The translations under genes and the position numbers were made by a program. A stretch of 64,000 nt of DNA from Sulfitobacter noctilucicola (GTDB lineage: Bacteria > Pseudomonadota > Alphaproteobacteria > Rhodobacterales > Rhodobacteraceae): positions 1,240,001 to 1,304,000 of the forward strand of contig NZ_JASD01000008.1 of the NCBI RefSeq assembly GCF_000622385.1. The letters are read 5' to 3'. The notes under the pieces are model-generated. The model ran no database searches and was not told the origin of the DNA. It saw only the letters and a list, made by a program, of their open reading frames with translations. Shown piece after piece: positions 1 through 10,422 of the stretch; position 1 is the first letter of the stretch, and each line of letters starts with the position of its first letter.

Positions 1-216
1 ATTACGCGGCAGGACATTCCGGATGGGAACCTGTATAGTTGGTGGTCCTATCGTTCCCCCGATTGGGACGCTGCTGACAAAGGCCGCAGATTAGATCACA
101 TCTGGGCAACACCTGACATTTCGAATGCGGCACACTCCAGTCATATCGGGCGTGCCGTGCGCGGATGGGAGCAACCCAGCGATCATGCACCGGTATTTGC
201 CACCTTTGACCTTTGA
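1..216 (+). CDS. xth: Exodeoxyribonuclease III, C-terminal fragment (runs off the left edge)
   Basis: Only the last 71 codons are present; the reading frame is open from base 1 to the TGA at 214-216. The fragment contains RRLDHIWATPDI and ends with SDHAPVFATFDL. These match the end of the exonuclease III/AP-endonuclease fold, where the Asp-His pair (SDHAPV) is catalytic and the LDHIW segment supports the active site. The family repairs abasic sites and degrades DNA 3' to 5' in the cytoplasm. The next gene starts 55 bp downstream on the same strand. The start and most of the enzyme lie outside the window, so the subfamily (Xth or ExoA) cannot be decided. Confidence 0.85.
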   Translation: MTRQDIPDGNLYSWWSYRSPDWDAADKGRRLDHIWATPDISNAAHSSHIGRAVRGWEQPSDHAPVFATFDL

Positions 217-271
217 ATTCGCAGGCTCAGCCCTCATATAGGGGCAAACGCGACAAGCGAGGAATGATGAT

Positions 272-1192
272 ATGGAACTGAATCTGATGGGCGCTGCGGG
301 CGCCGACACTGCTGATCTGATCAAGGACAGCGACGAAGCAAGCTTTATGACCGACGTGGTCGAAGCCTCGCAGGATATCCCGGTAATCGTGGATTTCTGG
401 GCCCCCTGGTGTGGTCCGTGCAAGACACTTGGCCCCCAGCTTGAAGACGCAGTCAAAGCAGCCAAGGGTGCTGTGAAGATGGTCAAGGTCAACGTGGACG
501 AGGCGCAGATGATCGCCGGGCAGTTGCAAATCCAGTCCATCCCGACGGTTTATGCCTTTCACAAAGGTCAGCCGATTGACGGGTTTCAGGGTGCCGTACC
601 CCAGTCCGAAATCAAAGAATTCGTTGACCGTGTAGTGAAAGCTGCGGGTGGCGAAGCGCCGGGTGACGGGCTGGCCGAAGCGATTGAGGCCGCAGAAGAA
701 ATGCTGGCGGAAGGGGCTGCATCTGATGCCGCCCAAACATTTGCGGCAATCCTTGGCGAAGACCCGAACCACGCCGGTGCCTACGGCGGCATGGTACGTG
801 CGCATATTGCGATGGGCGAACTGGATCAGGCCGAAGCCTTGTTGAACGGTGCACCGATTGAAATTTCCACCGCGCCCGAGCTTGAAGCAGCGCATGCGCA
901 ATTGCAGCTTGCCCGTCAGGCCGCAGATGCCGGTCCAGTGGCAGAGCTGACCCAAGCGGTAGAAGACGCGCCAGACGATTTACAGGCGCGTTTCGACCTC
1001 GCGCAGGCGCTTTATGCAAACGACGACGCCGAAGGCGCAGTTGACCATCTGCTAGAGCTTTTCAAGCGCGACAAGGAATGGAATGAAGGTGCCGCCAAGA
1101 CCCAGCTCTTTACCATTTTCGACGCTTTGAAACCAAACGATCCCGTTGTTTTGAATGGAAGACGCAAATTGAGCTCGATGATATTTGCCTGA
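272..1192 (+). CDS. Thioredoxin-domain protein with TPR-like C-terminus (CnoX/YbbN type)
   Basis: 306 residues. Residues 20-130 form a thioredoxin fold with the active site WCGPC (Cys47, Cys50). Residues 135-306 are Ala/Glu-rich helical repeats typical of the TPR region of YbbN/CnoX proteins. There is no signal peptide, so it should be cytoplasmic. The family acts as a holdase that hands oxidised or unfolded clients to GroEL/DnaK. E. coli YbbN has a degenerate SXXC site, whereas the full CXXC here suggests retained disulfide activity. The start ATG follows an AGCGAGGAA-like ribosome-binding site. It is the first of three same-strand genes with LON and Trm112. Confidence 0.9.
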   Translation: MELNLMGAAGADTADLIKDSDEASFMTDVVEASQDIPVIVDFWAPWCGPCKTLGPQLEDAVKAAKGAVKMVKVNVDEAQMIAGQLQIQSIPTVYAFHKGQPIDGFQGAVPQSEIKEFVDRVVKAAGGEAPGDGLAEAIEAAEEMLAEGAASDAAQTFAAILGEDPNHAGAYGGMVRAHIAMGELDQAEALLNGAPIEISTAPELEAAHAQLQLARQAADAGPVAELTQAVEDAPDDLQARFDLAQALYANDDAEGAVDHLLELFKRDKEWNEGAAKTQLFTIFDALKPNDPVVLNGRRKLSSMIFA

Positions 1193-1219
1193 TCATTCAG
1201 CAGCGCTAGATCGTTCGCT

Positions 1220-1864
1220 ATGATAAAGCCAACAGAACTACCCGACACAATTGCGATTTTTCCGTTGGCAGGAGCACTCTTGCTTCCGCGCTCACGACTA
1301 CCATTGCATATTTTTGAACCGCGGTACCTGCAGATGATCGAAGATGCGCTCAAGACAGACGCGCGGCTGATCGGTATGGTACAGCCAAATGCAATTCCGG
1401 GCCGCGAAGGTTCGGGCTTGCACACCATCGGATGCGCAGGGCGCATCACCCAGTTTTCAGAGACCGAAGACGGCCGGTACATGATCACCCTCGGGGGTGT
1501 ATCGCGTTTTCGGGTGGTCAAAGAGGTCGAAGGTTTCAGCCCGTATCGCAAATGCGATGTAAGCTGGGACGGTTTCGAACGTGACTTGGGCGATGAGGAG
1601 GGGGATGATGGTTTTCACCGGAAGCCATTCCTTGATCTGCTTGGGCGGTACTTTGAAACGCGTGGCCTTTCTGCTGACTGGAGCACGTTGAAAGAGGCCG
1701 ATGATGAGTTGCTCATCAACTCCCTTTCGATGATGCTGGACCTTGATCCTGAGGACAAACAGGCGCTCCTTGAGGCACCCTCGCTAGAAACGCGGCGTGA
1801 GACGTTGGTAACGCTGATCGAGTATGCCATGCGGGGCGGGCAGGATGAGGGAATGATGCAATGA
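1220..1864 (+). CDS. LON peptidase substrate-binding-domain protein
   Basis: 214 residues. The N-terminal half carries the hallmark of the Lon N-terminal domain: [21 protein letters not shown], then FEPRYLQMI and VSRFRVV. There is no AAA or protease domain, so this is the stand-alone LON-domain family, which binds unfolded protein but has no known catalytic activity. The gene starts 27 bp after the thioredoxin-TPR gene and overlaps the Trm112 gene by 4 bp (ATGA at 1861-1864), so the three are likely co-transcribed. Its precise client or partner is unknown. Confidence 0.9.
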   Translation: MIKPTELPDTIAIFPLAGALLLPRSRLPLHIFEPRYLQMIEDALKTDARLIGMVQPNAIPGREGSGLHTIGCAGRITQFSETEDGRYMITLGGVSRFRVVKEVEGFSPYRKCDVSWDGFERDLGDEEGDDGFHRKPFLDLLGRYFETRGLSADWSTLKEADDELLINSLSMMLDLDPEDKQALLEAPSLETRRETLVTLIEYAMRGGQDEGMMQ

Positions 1865-2046
1865 ACGACACAGTTGTCCAATTTGACCGCCGAATGCTGG
1901 AGGCGTTGGTATGTCCGCGCACCCAGACAAGGCTCAGCTATGATGCGGACAAGCAGGAACTTGTGTCAAAGGCGGCATCACTGGCCTATCCGATCCGTAA
2001 CGGGATCCCCGTTATGCTGATCGATGAGGCGCGTAAGCTTGACTAA
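1861..2046 (+). CDS. Trm112 family protein
   Basis: 61 residues. [16 protein letters not shown] and [16 protein letters not shown] are the conserved ends of the small bacterial Trm112 (YcaR-like) family. The eukaryotic and archaeal proteins activate methyltransferases; the bacterial role is unproven, and the usual zinc-binding cysteines are reduced to one here. It starts inside the stop codon of the LON-domain gene (ATGA). Its TAA overlaps the stop of the convergent hydroxylase gene by 4 bp (2043-2046). Confidence 0.88.
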   Translation: MNDTVVQFDRRMLEALVCPRTQTRLSYDADKQELVSKAASLAYPIRNGIPVMLIDEARKLD

Positions 2047-3269
2047 AGGGGCTTGCCCCGCATGAGGCGGGGCAGGTCGCCAGTTAGTCCGGCTGCTTCA
2101 CGAATGAATCCTCGGCGCAAGCCGGGTAGGGCGTTCACGGCTGCCATTCCAATATCACGCGCCATGCGAACCAATGGATTATCATTCGAAAACAGCCGGT
2201 TGAAGCTATCTGTCGCCAATGCCAACGCGGCGTTGTCGAATCTGCGCCATTCCTGATACCGCGCCAGCGCTGCATCTGATCCAATGTCTTCGCCCCGACG
2301 GGCGGCGTCTGCGATAACCTCGGCCAGTGCCGCGATATCGCGCAGACCTGCATTCAGACCCTGACCTGCAATCGGATGCACGCCATGCGCCGCATCACCA
2401 ACAAGCGCCACGCGTGGGGCAACCATCATATGGGCAAGCGACAGGCCCAGCGGATAGGTGTAACGCGCACCGGCGAGCGAAACCTCACCCAGAAAACTAC
2501 CGAAACGGGGGCGCAAAACGCCCAGATAATCCTCGTCCGAAAGGGCATTGATCGCAGCTGCATTCGCGGCATTTTCGCTCCAGACAATGGATGACCTGTT
2601 TTCTGTCAACGGAAGGATAGCCAGAGGGCCTGGCGGCATGAAGAACTGGTGCGCCACACCATTATGCGGCTTTTCATGCGAAATTGCACAGACCAGCGCT
2701 GTCTGGTCATAGTCCCATTCTATGCGCTTGATACCTGCACGTTGACCCATCCCCGTACCGCGCCCGTCCGCACCAACGGCCAATCGCGCGCGCAGGGTCT
2801 CTTCGTTTGCAAGGGCCAGAGTGATCCCCGCAGCATCGACATGCTGACGTACAACGCTTTCGCCATTCATCTGGGTGACAAGATCCGATGCGGCTACAGC
2901 ATCCATCAGGACACGCCGCAGGTGCCGGTCCTCAACCATAAAGCCCATCGGGCCTTCTTCGATCTCGGCGTGATCAAAATGCATGAACATCGGCGACGGC
3001 CCGTCACCGGCGCGCCCATCCGTTACTTTGATCTCAAGCATCGGTTGTGCGTTCGGCTCAATATCCTGCCAGATACCGATGCCATCCAACAACCGTGTTG
3101 ATGCGAGTGCCAGCGCGTAGGAGCGGCCATCAAAATCGGGACTCTGACGCGGGGCGATGCCTTGTGCATCTATCAACGTCACACGCTGGCCCGCCTGCGC
3201 CAAAGCAAGCGCCAGAGCTGTGCCATTCAAACCGCCACCGACGATTGCAATATCTGTATCAAAACTCAT
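2043..3269 (-). CDS. FAD-dependent UbiH/UbiF/VisC-type hydroxylase
   Basis: 408 residues. The N-terminal dinucleotide motif [19 protein letters not shown] (about residues 7-25) and the second FAD motif [17 protein letters not shown] (about 280-300) define the aromatic-ring hydroxylase family that hydroxylates ubiquinone precursors. Position specificity (C5, C6 or C1) cannot be told from sequence. I chose the ATG at 3269 because a GGAGGGG ribosome-binding site precedes it; a longer frame to 3518 has no initiation signal and would overlap the divergent amidase gene. It is expected at the inner-membrane face as part of the quinone-synthesis complex. Confidence 0.88.
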   Translation of the reverse strand: MSFDTDIAIVGGGLNGTALALALAQAGQRVTLIDAQGIAPRQSPDFDGRSYALALASTRLLDGIGIWQDIEPNAQPMLEIKVTDGRAGDGPSPMFMHFDHAEIEEGPMGFMVEDRHLRRVLMDAVAASDLVTQMNGESVVRQHVDAAGITLALANEETLRARLAVGADGRGTGMGQRAGIKRIEWDYDQTALVCAISHEKPHNGVAHQFFMPPGPLAILPLTENRSSIVWSENAANAAAINALSDEDYLGVLRPRFGSFLGEVSLAGARYTYPLGLSLAHMMVAPRVALVGDAAHGVHPIAGQGLNAGLRDIAALAEVIADAARRGEDIGSDAALARYQEWRRFDNAALALATDSFNRLFSNDNPLVRMARDIGMAAVNALPGLRRGFIREAAGLTGDLPRLMRGKPL

Positions 3270-3371
3270 GCCCCTCCATATGGGCGCAAGGCAGGGATTG
3301 TCCATGTGCGCAAGCGTCGCTACCGTCATGCGCAACCCTGTCGGGCGATCAATTTCTTGGGGAGAACAAAC

Positions 3372-4700
3372 ATGCAAAGTTGGCTGACAATGACCGCAGC
3401 GGATCTGGGGCGCGGCATCGGCCGGGGCGAGATTGATCCCCTGACCCTGTGTCAAACCTACCTTGATGCCATCGACGCCCACCCCTTGCGCGACCGTATT
3501 TATGCCCGCGTGACGCATGCCCGTGCCCTTGCCGAAGCGAAAGCCGCATCAGAGCGTGCAAAGTCAGGTCATCGTCTGTCCTTGCTTGATGGGGTGCCAG
3601 TCTCTTGGAAAGACCTGTTTGATAGCGCAGGCACGATCACCGAAGCAGGATCAAAGCTGCTTGCCGGGCGTGTGCCTGACCGCGACGCGGTTGTGTTGTC
3701 CAACGCAACGGCGGCAGGGCTGGTTTGTCTTGGAAAAACCCACATGAGCGAGCTCGCGTTTTCCGGTTTGGGTCATAACCCAAGCACCGCCACATCGCCC
3801 TGCGTGAATGATGAAAGCGCTGTTTCTGGCGGCTCCTCTTCCGGTGCCGCGGCCTCCGTTGCGTTTGGTCTGGCGGCAGCGGGTATCGGTACGGACACTG
3901 GCGGCTCTGTGCGTATTCCGTCCGCCTGGAATGATCTGGTCGGCCTTAAAACCACTTCCGGTCGGCTAACTCTTGAGGGGGTTGTGCCGCTGGCGATGAA
4001 GTTCGACACAATTGGACCGCTTTGCCGCTCCGTCGAGGATGCAGCGCTTTTGCTGGGTATACTGGAAGGAAACCCGGCCCCCGATTTGAGAAATGCCGAA
4101 GTGGAGGGACTGCGCTTTGCAGTGCTGAAGAACGTGGCGCTTGAAGATATCCGCGATGAGCCGCTGAACGCGTTCAACGCTGCGATCGCCAAGCTGCGCG
4201 AGGCGGGTGCCATCATAGACGAAATCGACGTCGACGAGGTAAGCGAAGCAATGCCCTTGGCGACCTGCCTTTTTACGACAGAGGCTTACGGCTTGTGGCG
4301 TGACGTGATCGAAGCGAACCCAGATGCAATGTACGAAGAAATCCTGATGCGGTTTCGTCTGGGTCAAAACCATTCAGGTGCCGACTATGTGGCGTCGTGG
4401 GCGAAACTGGATGCTCTGCGTGCTCGCTATGATGCGGCGGTCGCGGGGTATGACGCCGTCCTTGTCCCTTCGGCACCCATTCTACCGCCAAATCTGGATC
4501 GCTTGGAGCAGGATCACGAATTCTATCTCACCGAGAACCTGCTGGCGCTTAGAAACACCCGCATCGGCAATCTAATGGGGCTTTGTGCGCTGACCCTGCC
4601 CACGGACACGCCTTCTTGTGGTCTGATGATGATGTGCCCACCAGATATGGAAGAGTTGCTTTTGCGACTGGGGGCAGCAGTCGAAGACGCGCTACGCTAG
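3372..4700 (+). CDS. Amidase signature family hydrolase (GatA-like fold)
   Basis: 442 residues. The amidase-signature triad is visible: Lys80 in VSWKDLF, cis-Ser155 in SGGSSSGAA, and nucleophile Ser179 in DTGGSVRIPS. The family hydrolyses amides, and GatA uses the same fold inside the GatCAB complex. No gatB or gatC is adjacent, so it is more likely a stand-alone amidase of unknown substrate. The ATG at 3372 follows GGAGAA at 3361. It is divergent from the UbiH-type gene with about 100 bp between them. A second amidase with the same triad lies at 31648. Confidence 0.87.
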   Translation: MQSWLTMTAADLGRGIGRGEIDPLTLCQTYLDAIDAHPLRDRIYARVTHARALAEAKAASERAKSGHRLSLLDGVPVSWKDLFDSAGTITEAGSKLLAGRVPDRDAVVLSNATAAGLVCLGKTHMSELAFSGLGHNPSTATSPCVNDESAVSGGSSSGAAASVAFGLAAAGIGTDTGGSVRIPSAWNDLVGLKTTSGRLTLEGVVPLAMKFDTIGPLCRSVEDAALLLGILEGNPAPDLRNAEVEGLRFAVLKNVALEDIRDEPLNAFNAAIAKLREAGAIIDEIDVDEVSEAMPLATCLFTTEAYGLWRDVIEANPDAMYEEILMRFRLGQNHSGADYVASWAKLDALRARYDAAVAGYDAVLVPSAPILPPNLDRLEQDHEFYLTENLLALRNTRIGNLMGLCALTLPTDTPSCGLMMMCPPDMEELLLRLGAAVEDALR

Positions 4701-4817
4701 CTCTGGCGGAAATGCCACAAACCTCTGAACGCGTTCCGGTTTTTCTGGACGCGCCTGCCTGCCTTGGGTACTTTGAGACAAACGGGGCGTTAATGATCCC
4801 GATCCGAGGCAGTTTTG

Positions 4818-6020
4818 ATGTTGTACCCCGAGCGGTTTTCGAACCTTCCGGCTCATGCTTGGCCGCGTCTGCGCGCACTTCTTGATGTGCACGAGGGCGG
4901 CGGGCCGCTGATCCAGATGACCATAGGCGAGCCGAAACATGCGTTTCCGGCTTGGGTTACGGACGTGATCGCCCAAAATGCGGCCGGATTTAACAGCTAT
5001 CCGCCGAATGACGGCTCCCCCGAGTTGAAGACTGCCATCGCGGGCTGGATCAAGCGGCGGTATGGTGCCGACCTGAACGCTGATACCGAAGTGATGGCGC
5101 TCAATGGCACACGCGAAGGGCTGTACAATGCCGTGATCGCCGTATGTCCCGAGACCAAGAACAGGCAAAAGCCTGCCATTCTGATGCCGAACCCGTTTTA
5201 TCAGGTGTACATGATCGGCGCAATTTCCGGCGGTGCTGATCCGGTCATGGTAAACGCCACCAGCGAAACAGGGCATCTACCAGACTTTCATGGCGTTCCC
5301 GAAGAAACGCTGAAGCGGACCACAGCTGCCTATATCTGCTCTCCGGCCAACCCGCAGGGTGCCGTGGCAGACAAGGACTACTGGACCCGCCTGTTCGCCT
5401 TGGCAGAAAAGTACGATTTCAAGATCTTCGCCGATGAATGCTATTCCGAGATTTACCGTGACACGCCGCCTGTCGGGGCGATGCAAATGGCCGAGGAACT
5501 GGGGACTGATCGCAACCGCGTGGTGATCTTTCACTCGCTTAGCAAACGGTCGAACCTGCCTGGCTTGCGCTCTGGCTTTGTCGCTTCCGGCCCCGATACG
5601 ATCCGCGAGATCAAGCAATTGCGCAACTACGCAGGCGCACCTTTGCCGCTGCCTTTGCAGCAGGCCGCCGCGGCCGTGTGGAATGATGAGGCGCACGTCG
5701 AAGAGAGCCGCGAGATGTACCGAGAGAAGTATGAGATCGCGGACCGCATTCTGGGAAATGTAGAGGGCTACGTCAGCCCCGATGCAGGGTTCTTTTTGTG
5801 GCTACCCGTTGAAAATGACGAAGAAGCCGCAGTCAAACTGTGGCGCGAGACAGGCGTAAAGGTTCTGCCGGGGGGATACCTCGCACAGGACACAGACCGG
5901 GGAAATCCCGGCACCAAGTATATTCGGGTGGCACTGGTCGCCCCAAAGGATGAAGCGGAACGCGGTTTGGAATTGATCCGCGACTGCCTTTATCCGGAAT
6001 TGAACGAGGAAGCAGAGTAA
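4818..6020 (+). CDS. Class I/II PLP aminotransferase (DapC/aspartate aminotransferase type)
   Basis: 400 residues. The PLP lysine lies at about residue 243 in [22 protein letters not shown] and the cofactor-binding [10 protein letters not shown] segment fit fold-type I. The SLSKRSN motif and overall length resemble N-succinyldiaminopimelate aminotransferases of the lysine/peptidoglycan pathway. Closely related aspartate or LL-DAP enzymes cannot be excluded. I chose ATG 4818 over the in-frame TTG at 4815 because GAGG at 4806-4809 is then 8 nt away. The stop shares one base with the ftsK start (TAATG). Confidence 0.82.
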   Translation: MLYPERFSNLPAHAWPRLRALLDVHEGGGPLIQMTIGEPKHAFPAWVTDVIAQNAAGFNSYPPNDGSPELKTAIAGWIKRRYGADLNADTEVMALNGTREGLYNAVIAVCPETKNRQKPAILMPNPFYQVYMIGAISGGADPVMVNATSETGHLPDFHGVPEETLKRTTAAYICSPANPQGAVADKDYWTRLFALAEKYDFKIFADECYSEIYRDTPPVGAMQMAEELGTDRNRVVIFHSLSKRSNLPGLRSGFVASGPDTIREIKQLRNYAGAPLPLPLQQAAAAVWNDEAHVEESREMYREKYEIADRILGNVEGYVSPDAGFFLWLPVENDEEAAVKLWRETGVKVLPGGYLAQDTDRGNPGTKYIRVALVAPKDEAERGLELIRDCLYPELNEEAE

Positions 6021-8974
6021 TGGCATATCAGACGCGCGGGCGCGATCCCTTGTTGGACAGCAACATGGCGGAAGCTATCGAAAAACGCGGCAAGGAATTG
6101 CTGGGTCTTGTGCTGATCCTGCTCGGCGTGATGGCCGCGATGATGATTGGCAGCTACACCCCAGAAGACCCCAACTGGATGATGTCGACAGATGCCCCGG
6201 TGCAGAACTGGATGGGGCGCATGGGCGCATCCATCGCGGCTCCTTTGTTCATGATCGTGGGGTGGGGCGCGTGGGGCGTTGCAATTGTGCTTTTGGTCTG
6301 GGGTGCGCGATTTGCTTTGCACTACGGGCAGGAACGCGCTGTTGGACGTTTGATTTTCGCGCCCATCGCAGTGGCGCTTGGGGCAATCTACGGGGCGACC
6401 CTTGCCCCCGGACCGGACTGGATCCAGACACATAGTTTCGGTCTTGGCGGGCTGTTCGGCGATACCGTTATGGGCGCTGTTCTGACACTGCTGCCTATTG
6501 GTTCGACGTTCACGGTTAAACTGATGTCGCTGCTGATGGGCATTGCCATCCTTGTGTTTGGCGCGTTTGTTCTGGGCTTCACCAAAGTTGAGTTGCAGCG
6601 CCTTGCGAAGTTCCTGATTGTCGGCGTGATCATGGCCTATGCCATGCTGATGAACCTATTGGGCAAAGGTGCCACCGGTGCTGTGCAGGCCGCGCAGGGC
6701 ATTCAGGCCCGTCACGCTGACCGCCGCGAACGGTCGCGGATCGAGGCGGAAGAGCAAGCCGCATTCGAGGCGATGAACCCCGCTATGCAACCGCAGTCGC
6801 CTTTGCAGATGCCAGCGCATATGCCAGATGAACCTGCAATGACGGCTGAATCTGCCGAGGCCAAAACAGGCCTTCTGGCGCGGATGCCTGCGCTGATCAA
6901 ACGGCCTGAGCCCATGCCCGAACCGGAACTTGTTGAACAGTATAGCGACGCTGAAGTGGATGAAGCGCCGCGGGACGACCGGATCAAATCCAAGATCGCC
7001 GACGTGATCAAGAACCGAGTGCGCTCGACGACTGCCGTGCACACACAGACGACCGCGCCGTTGACCAGAGGGCGGGGGCGTGGCCCGGACGCGCTGTTGC
7101 TGGATACCAGCCAACCGCAATCTGCCGCGCGCGCTGAGCCACCTTTGACGGCACAACCGGAAGCCGCACCTCTGCGGGCAGAGCCGCCTTTGACCGCGAC
7201 GCAACCGGCATCTGTCCAAGCGCCTTCGCCTGTCGTGGCAGCTCCATCCGCGCCTATCCCGGTTGCCCCGATGCCTGTAGACGAGCCTGTGATCGAAGAC
7301 ACCTTGCCACTGCAGCAAGCGCCGGAACCGGTTGTCCCGCCAATCCCTGTCGCCGCCCCGCGCCAGATTGTGCAGCAGCCCGCCCGCAAGGTGGTGCAGC
7401 CGTCAAAGCAAGCCAAAGCCGAAGCACAACCGGCGCTGACTTTTGAGGACACGCATCCGGGCTTTGAGCTGCCGCCTCTGAACCTTCTGGAAAACCCCGA
7501 AGAAATCCAGCGCCTTCACCTGTCGGATGAAGCGCTTGAGGAAAATGCGCGGATGCTGGAAAGCGTGCTTGATGATTACGGCGTGAAAGGCGAGATCGTC
7601 GCCGTCCGTCCCGGCCCCGTTGTCACGATGTACGAACTTGAGCCTGCACCGGGTCTTAAGGCCAGCCGCGTGATTGGCCTTGCCGACGATATCGCGCGTT
7701 CAATGGCGGCGCTCTCTGCGCGTGTGTCCACCGTGCCCGGCCGCTCCGTTATTGGTATCGAACTGCCGAACGAGAACCGCGAAAAAGTTGTCCTACGCGA
7801 AATCCTGTCAGCCCGCGATTTCGGCGACAGCAACATGCGCCTGCCGCTTGCTTTGGGCAAGGACATTGGCGGTGATCCGGTTGTCGCGAACCTTGCCAAG
7901 ATGCCCCACCTCCTGATTGCGGGTACCACGGGCTCCGGTAAATCTGTGGCGATCAACACGATGATCCTGTCGCTGCTCTACAAGCTGACGCCGGAAGAAT
8001 GTCGCCTGATCATGATTGACCCCAAGATGCTGGAACTGTCGGTTTATGACGGCATTCCGCATTTGCTGTCCCCCGTTGTGACCGACCCGAAAAAGGCGGT
8101 CGTCGCGCTCAAGTGGACCGTGGGCGAGATGGAAGAACGCTATCGCAAGATGTCAAAGATGGGCGTGCGCAACATCGAAGGCTACAACGGCCGTGTGCGC
8201 GATGCGCTGGCCAAAGGTGAGATGTTCAGCCGCACGGTTCAAACCGGTTTTGACGATGACACCGGCGAGCCTATTTTCGAGACAGAAGAGAACACACCAG
8301 AGGCGCTGCCCTATATCGTCGTGATCGTTGACGAAATGGCGGACCTGATGATGGTTGCGGGCAAAGAGATCGAAGCTTGCATCCAGCGTCTGGCACAGAT
8401 GGCGCGTGCATCAGGTATCCACCTCATTATGGCGACACAGCGTCCCTCCGTGGACGTTATCACCGGCACGATCAAAGCGAACTTCCCCACGCGTATCTCG
8501 TTTCAGGTAACGTCGAAAATCGACAGCCGCACGATCTTGGGCGAGATGGGGGCCGAACAGCTGCTGGGCATGGGTGATATGCTGTACATGGCGGGCGGTG
8601 CCAAGATTACCCGCTGCCACGGACCTTTTGTCAGCGACGAAGAGGTTGAGGAGATTGTGAACCACCTCAAGCAATTCGGCGAGCCGGATTATGTCGGTGG
8701 CGTTGTTGACGGCCCTGCCGAAGACAGCGAGGCCAGCATTGATGCAGTTCTGGGTCTGGGCGGAAACACCGATGGCGAAGACGCGCTCTACGATCAGGCA
8801 GTTGCCATCGTGATCAAAGACCGCAAGTGTTCAACAAGCTATATCCAGCGCAAACTTGCTATCGGATATAACAAAGCCGCACGGTTGGTAGAGCAGATGG
8901 AGGATCAAGGCCTCGTGTCTCCTGCGAACCACGTTGGCAAACGCGAAATACTTGTGCCGGAACAACAGGGCTAA
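6020..8974 (+). CDS. ftsK: DNA translocase FtsK
   Basis: 984 residues. The N-terminus has about four membrane segments between residues 25 and 205. A Pro/Ala/Gln-rich linker follows (about 235-480), then the RecA-like motor with Walker A GTTGSGKS near 634 and Walker [14 protein letters not shown] near 770. A C-terminal winged-helix gamma domain (from about 920) recognises KOPS DNA. The protein sits at the division septum, pumps chromosome termini and activates XerCD. It starts one base inside the stop of the aminotransferase gene. A strong terminator follows at 9012-9045. Confidence 0.97.
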   Translation: MAYQTRGRDPLLDSNMAEAIEKRGKELLGLVLILLGVMAAMMIGSYTPEDPNWMMSTDAPVQNWMGRMGASIAAPLFMIVGWGAWGVAIVLLVWGARFALHYGQERAVGRLIFAPIAVALGAIYGATLAPGPDWIQTHSFGLGGLFGDTVMGAVLTLLPIGSTFTVKLMSLLMGIAILVFGAFVLGFTKVELQRLAKFLIVGVIMAYAMLMNLLGKGATGAVQAAQGIQARHADRRERSRIEAEEQAAFEAMNPAMQPQSPLQMPAHMPDEPAMTAESAEAKTGLLARMPALIKRPEPMPEPELVEQYSDAEVDEAPRDDRIKSKIADVIKNRVRSTTAVHTQTTAPLTRGRGRGPDALLLDTSQPQSAARAEPPLTAQPEAAPLRAEPPLTATQPASVQAPSPVVAAPSAPIPVAPMPVDEPVIEDTLPLQQAPEPVVPPIPVAAPRQIVQQPARKVVQPSKQAKAEAQPALTFEDTHPGFELPPLNLLENPEEIQRLHLSDEALEENARMLESVLDDYGVKGEIVAVRPGPVVTMYELEPAPGLKASRVIGLADDIARSMAALSARVSTVPGRSVIGIELPNENREKVVLREILSARDFGDSNMRLPLALGKDIGGDPVVANLAKMPHLLIAGTTGSGKSVAINTMILSLLYKLTPEECRLIMIDPKMLELSVYDGIPHLLSPVVTDPKKAVVALKWTVGEMEERYRKMSKMGVRNIEGYNGRVRDALAKGEMFSRTVQTGFDDDTGEPIFETEENTPEALPYIVVIVDEMADLMMVAGKEIEACIQRLAQMARASGIHLIMATQRPSVDVITGTIKANFPTRISFQVTSKIDSRTILGEMGAEQLLGMGDMLYMAGGAKITRCHGPFVSDEEVEEIVNHLKQFGEPDYVGGVVDGPAEDSEASIDAVLGLGGNTDGEDALYDQAVAIVIKDRKCSTSYIQRKLAIGYNKAARLVEQMEDQGLVSPANHVGKREILVPEQQG
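7133..7198 (+). repeat. Short in-frame repeat in the FtsK linker
   Basis: The peptide AEPPLTA is encoded at 7133-7153 and again at 7178-7198, a 45-nt period. The surrounding linker is low-complexity Pro/Ala. The copies differ at synonymous positions, so this is an old duplication inside the disordered linker rather than a functional DNA repeat. Confidence 0.6.
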
Positions 8975-9011
8975 GGCTTACCTCCAATACCCTTGTTTTG
9001 ATGCACCATCC

Positions 9012-9045
9012 CACCGCCGGGCACTCTCTCCCGGCGGTGTTTTTT
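9012..9045 (+). terminator. Rho-independent terminator after ftsK
   Basis: A perfect 10-bp stem (CACCGCCGGG at 9012-9021, CCCGGCGGTG at 9030-9039) with an 8-nt loop is followed directly by a run of T. It lies 37 bp after the ftsK stop and separates it from lolA. Confidence 0.93.
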
Positions 9046-9158
9046 CGCCTAACGCATGGCACCCCCAGAGAAATCCGGCATTTGATATCGCATATCATAG
9101 GCATCAGCCCTATGTCTGAAGCAACGAAATGTTCTTCGAAATACACAAGGCGATTGAT

Positions 9159-9761
9159 ATGCGTATCCTCACTTCACTTGGTCTGGCAGTTGGCCTCGCG
9201 GTAATGACACCTCTGGCAGCGGCGGCGCAAAAGCTCCCTCTGGGGCATATCTCCGCTTATCTCAACAAGCTTCAAACGGCCAAGGGCGAGTTCACTCAGA
9301 TCAATGATGACGGTTCGATCAGTACCGGCACAATCTATATCAAGCGTCCCGGGAAGGTGCGGTTTGAATACAACCCACCTGAAAGCGCGCTGGTTGTCGC
9401 AGGAAGCAACACGGTTGTGATCTTTGACAAGAAGTCCAACCAACCATCCGAAAGCTATCCGCTGTCGCGTACGCCGCTGTCTATTATTCTGGCGCGCAAC
9501 GTGAACCTTGGCGCGGCCAACATGGTTACCGGCCACAGCTTCGACGGCACCGCAACCGTAGTAACCGCACAGGATCCGCAGAACCCGCAGTATGGAAACA
9601 TCCAGCTCAAGTTCACCGGAAATCCGGTGGAGCTGCGCCAGTGGATCATCAATGACGGCAACGGCAGCCAGACAACCGTCGTGCTGGGTGATCTGCAGAA
9701 GGGTGGCAACCTGCCTAACAGTCTGTTCGACGTGGGCAGTGGTGCAAACGTTAACCGCTAG
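9159..9761 (+). CDS. lolA: Outer-membrane lipoprotein carrier protein LolA
   Basis: 200 residues. A Sec signal peptide covers about residues 1-23 (hydrophobic core then AAAA-Q). The mature protein has the LolA pattern: LQTAKGEFTQ near the start, then GTIYIKRPGKVRFEY and a conserved VVIFDKKSNQ strand. LolA shuttles lipoproteins from LolCDE across the periplasm to the outer membrane. I chose ATG 9159, which has AAGG 8 nt upstream; the in-frame ATG at 9129 would put charged residues ahead of the signal peptide. Confidence 0.92.
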   Translation: MRILTSLGLAVGLAVMTPLAAAAQKLPLGHISAYLNKLQTAKGEFTQINDDGSISTGTIYIKRPGKVRFEYNPPESALVVAGSNTVVIFDKKSNQPSESYPLSRTPLSIILARNVNLGAANMVTGHSFDGTATVVTAQDPQNPQYGNIQLKFTGNPVELRQWIINDGNGSQTTVVLGDLQKGGNLPNSLFDVGSGANVNR

Positions 9762-9764
9762 AGG

Positions 9765-10349
9765 TCAACGCAACCTGCAACCGGCGATCTGCCCACGGTA
9801 CATTTGCGAGCGGGCCTCGACCTTGCCTGCCACACCGACCAACCATGACTTCCGGTTGTAGGTCTGTCTTGCAAACCCGCTGTGCCCTTCGTGATAGGCA
9901 AGATACTGGTTGCGGGCATCCGACAGCGACACATTGTTGCGCTCGCGCGTTTGCGTCATGTACCAGCCCATAAAGTCCGTCGCATCATTGATCCGGTCAC
10001 GCTTGGCGGAACGGCGATTCTGATCCTTCAGGTACTCTTCCCAGGTGCCATCAAGTGCTTGGCTATATCCGAACGCACTGGATTGCCGCCCCATCGGGAT
10101 CACACCCGCGACATAGCGGAACGGCGTGCGCGCATCCGAGATGAATTTGCTCTCTTGATGGATCGTGGCCATCATGACGTGCATCGGCACGCCCCATTTG
10201 CGTTCCACTTTGCGGAATGCCTTAAGGTATTGCGGGCGCTCTCTGAGAATGGCGCAGGCATTGTCCAGCTCTCGCGGGGCGGACGATTGTCCGCCACCAC
10301 AGGACGCTACCAGCATCACAAATATCAGGGCGCGAAGGGTTCTGCTCAT
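9765..10349 (-). CDS. Lytic transglycosylase-like lipoprotein (SLT fold)
   Basis: 194 residues. The N-terminus is a lipoprotein signal with lipobox LVASC (Cys17). The catalytic Glu of the transglycosylase SLT fold is Glu66 in ATIHQESKF, followed by FGYSQALDGTWEEY, the Gly-Tyr-Ser-Gln signature of the family. It should cleave peptidoglycan glycan strands in the periplasm from a membrane anchor. It is convergent with lolA, with only 3 bp between the stop codons. Confidence 0.87.
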   Translation of the reverse strand: MSRTLRALIFVMLVASCGGGQSSAPRELDNACAILRERPQYLKAFRKVERKWGVPMHVMMATIHQESKFISDARTPFRYVAGVIPMGRQSSAFGYSQALDGTWEEYLKDQNRRSAKRDRINDATDFMGWYMTQTRERNNVSLSDARNQYLAYHEGHSGFARQTYNRKSWLVGVAGKVEARSQMYRGQIAGCRLR

Positions 10350-10422
10350 CTGCCTCTCGCTTTTCGTTTATTTTATTTTGGGGCAGTTTAACCGAATTCG
10401 CGGCGGCTTCACATCACAATTT

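Noticed and set aside
3270..3518. N-terminal extension of the UbiH-type hydroxylase to 3518
   Set aside because: The FAD motif begins right after the ATG at 3269, which has a strong GGAGGGG site; the extension would overlap the divergent amidase.
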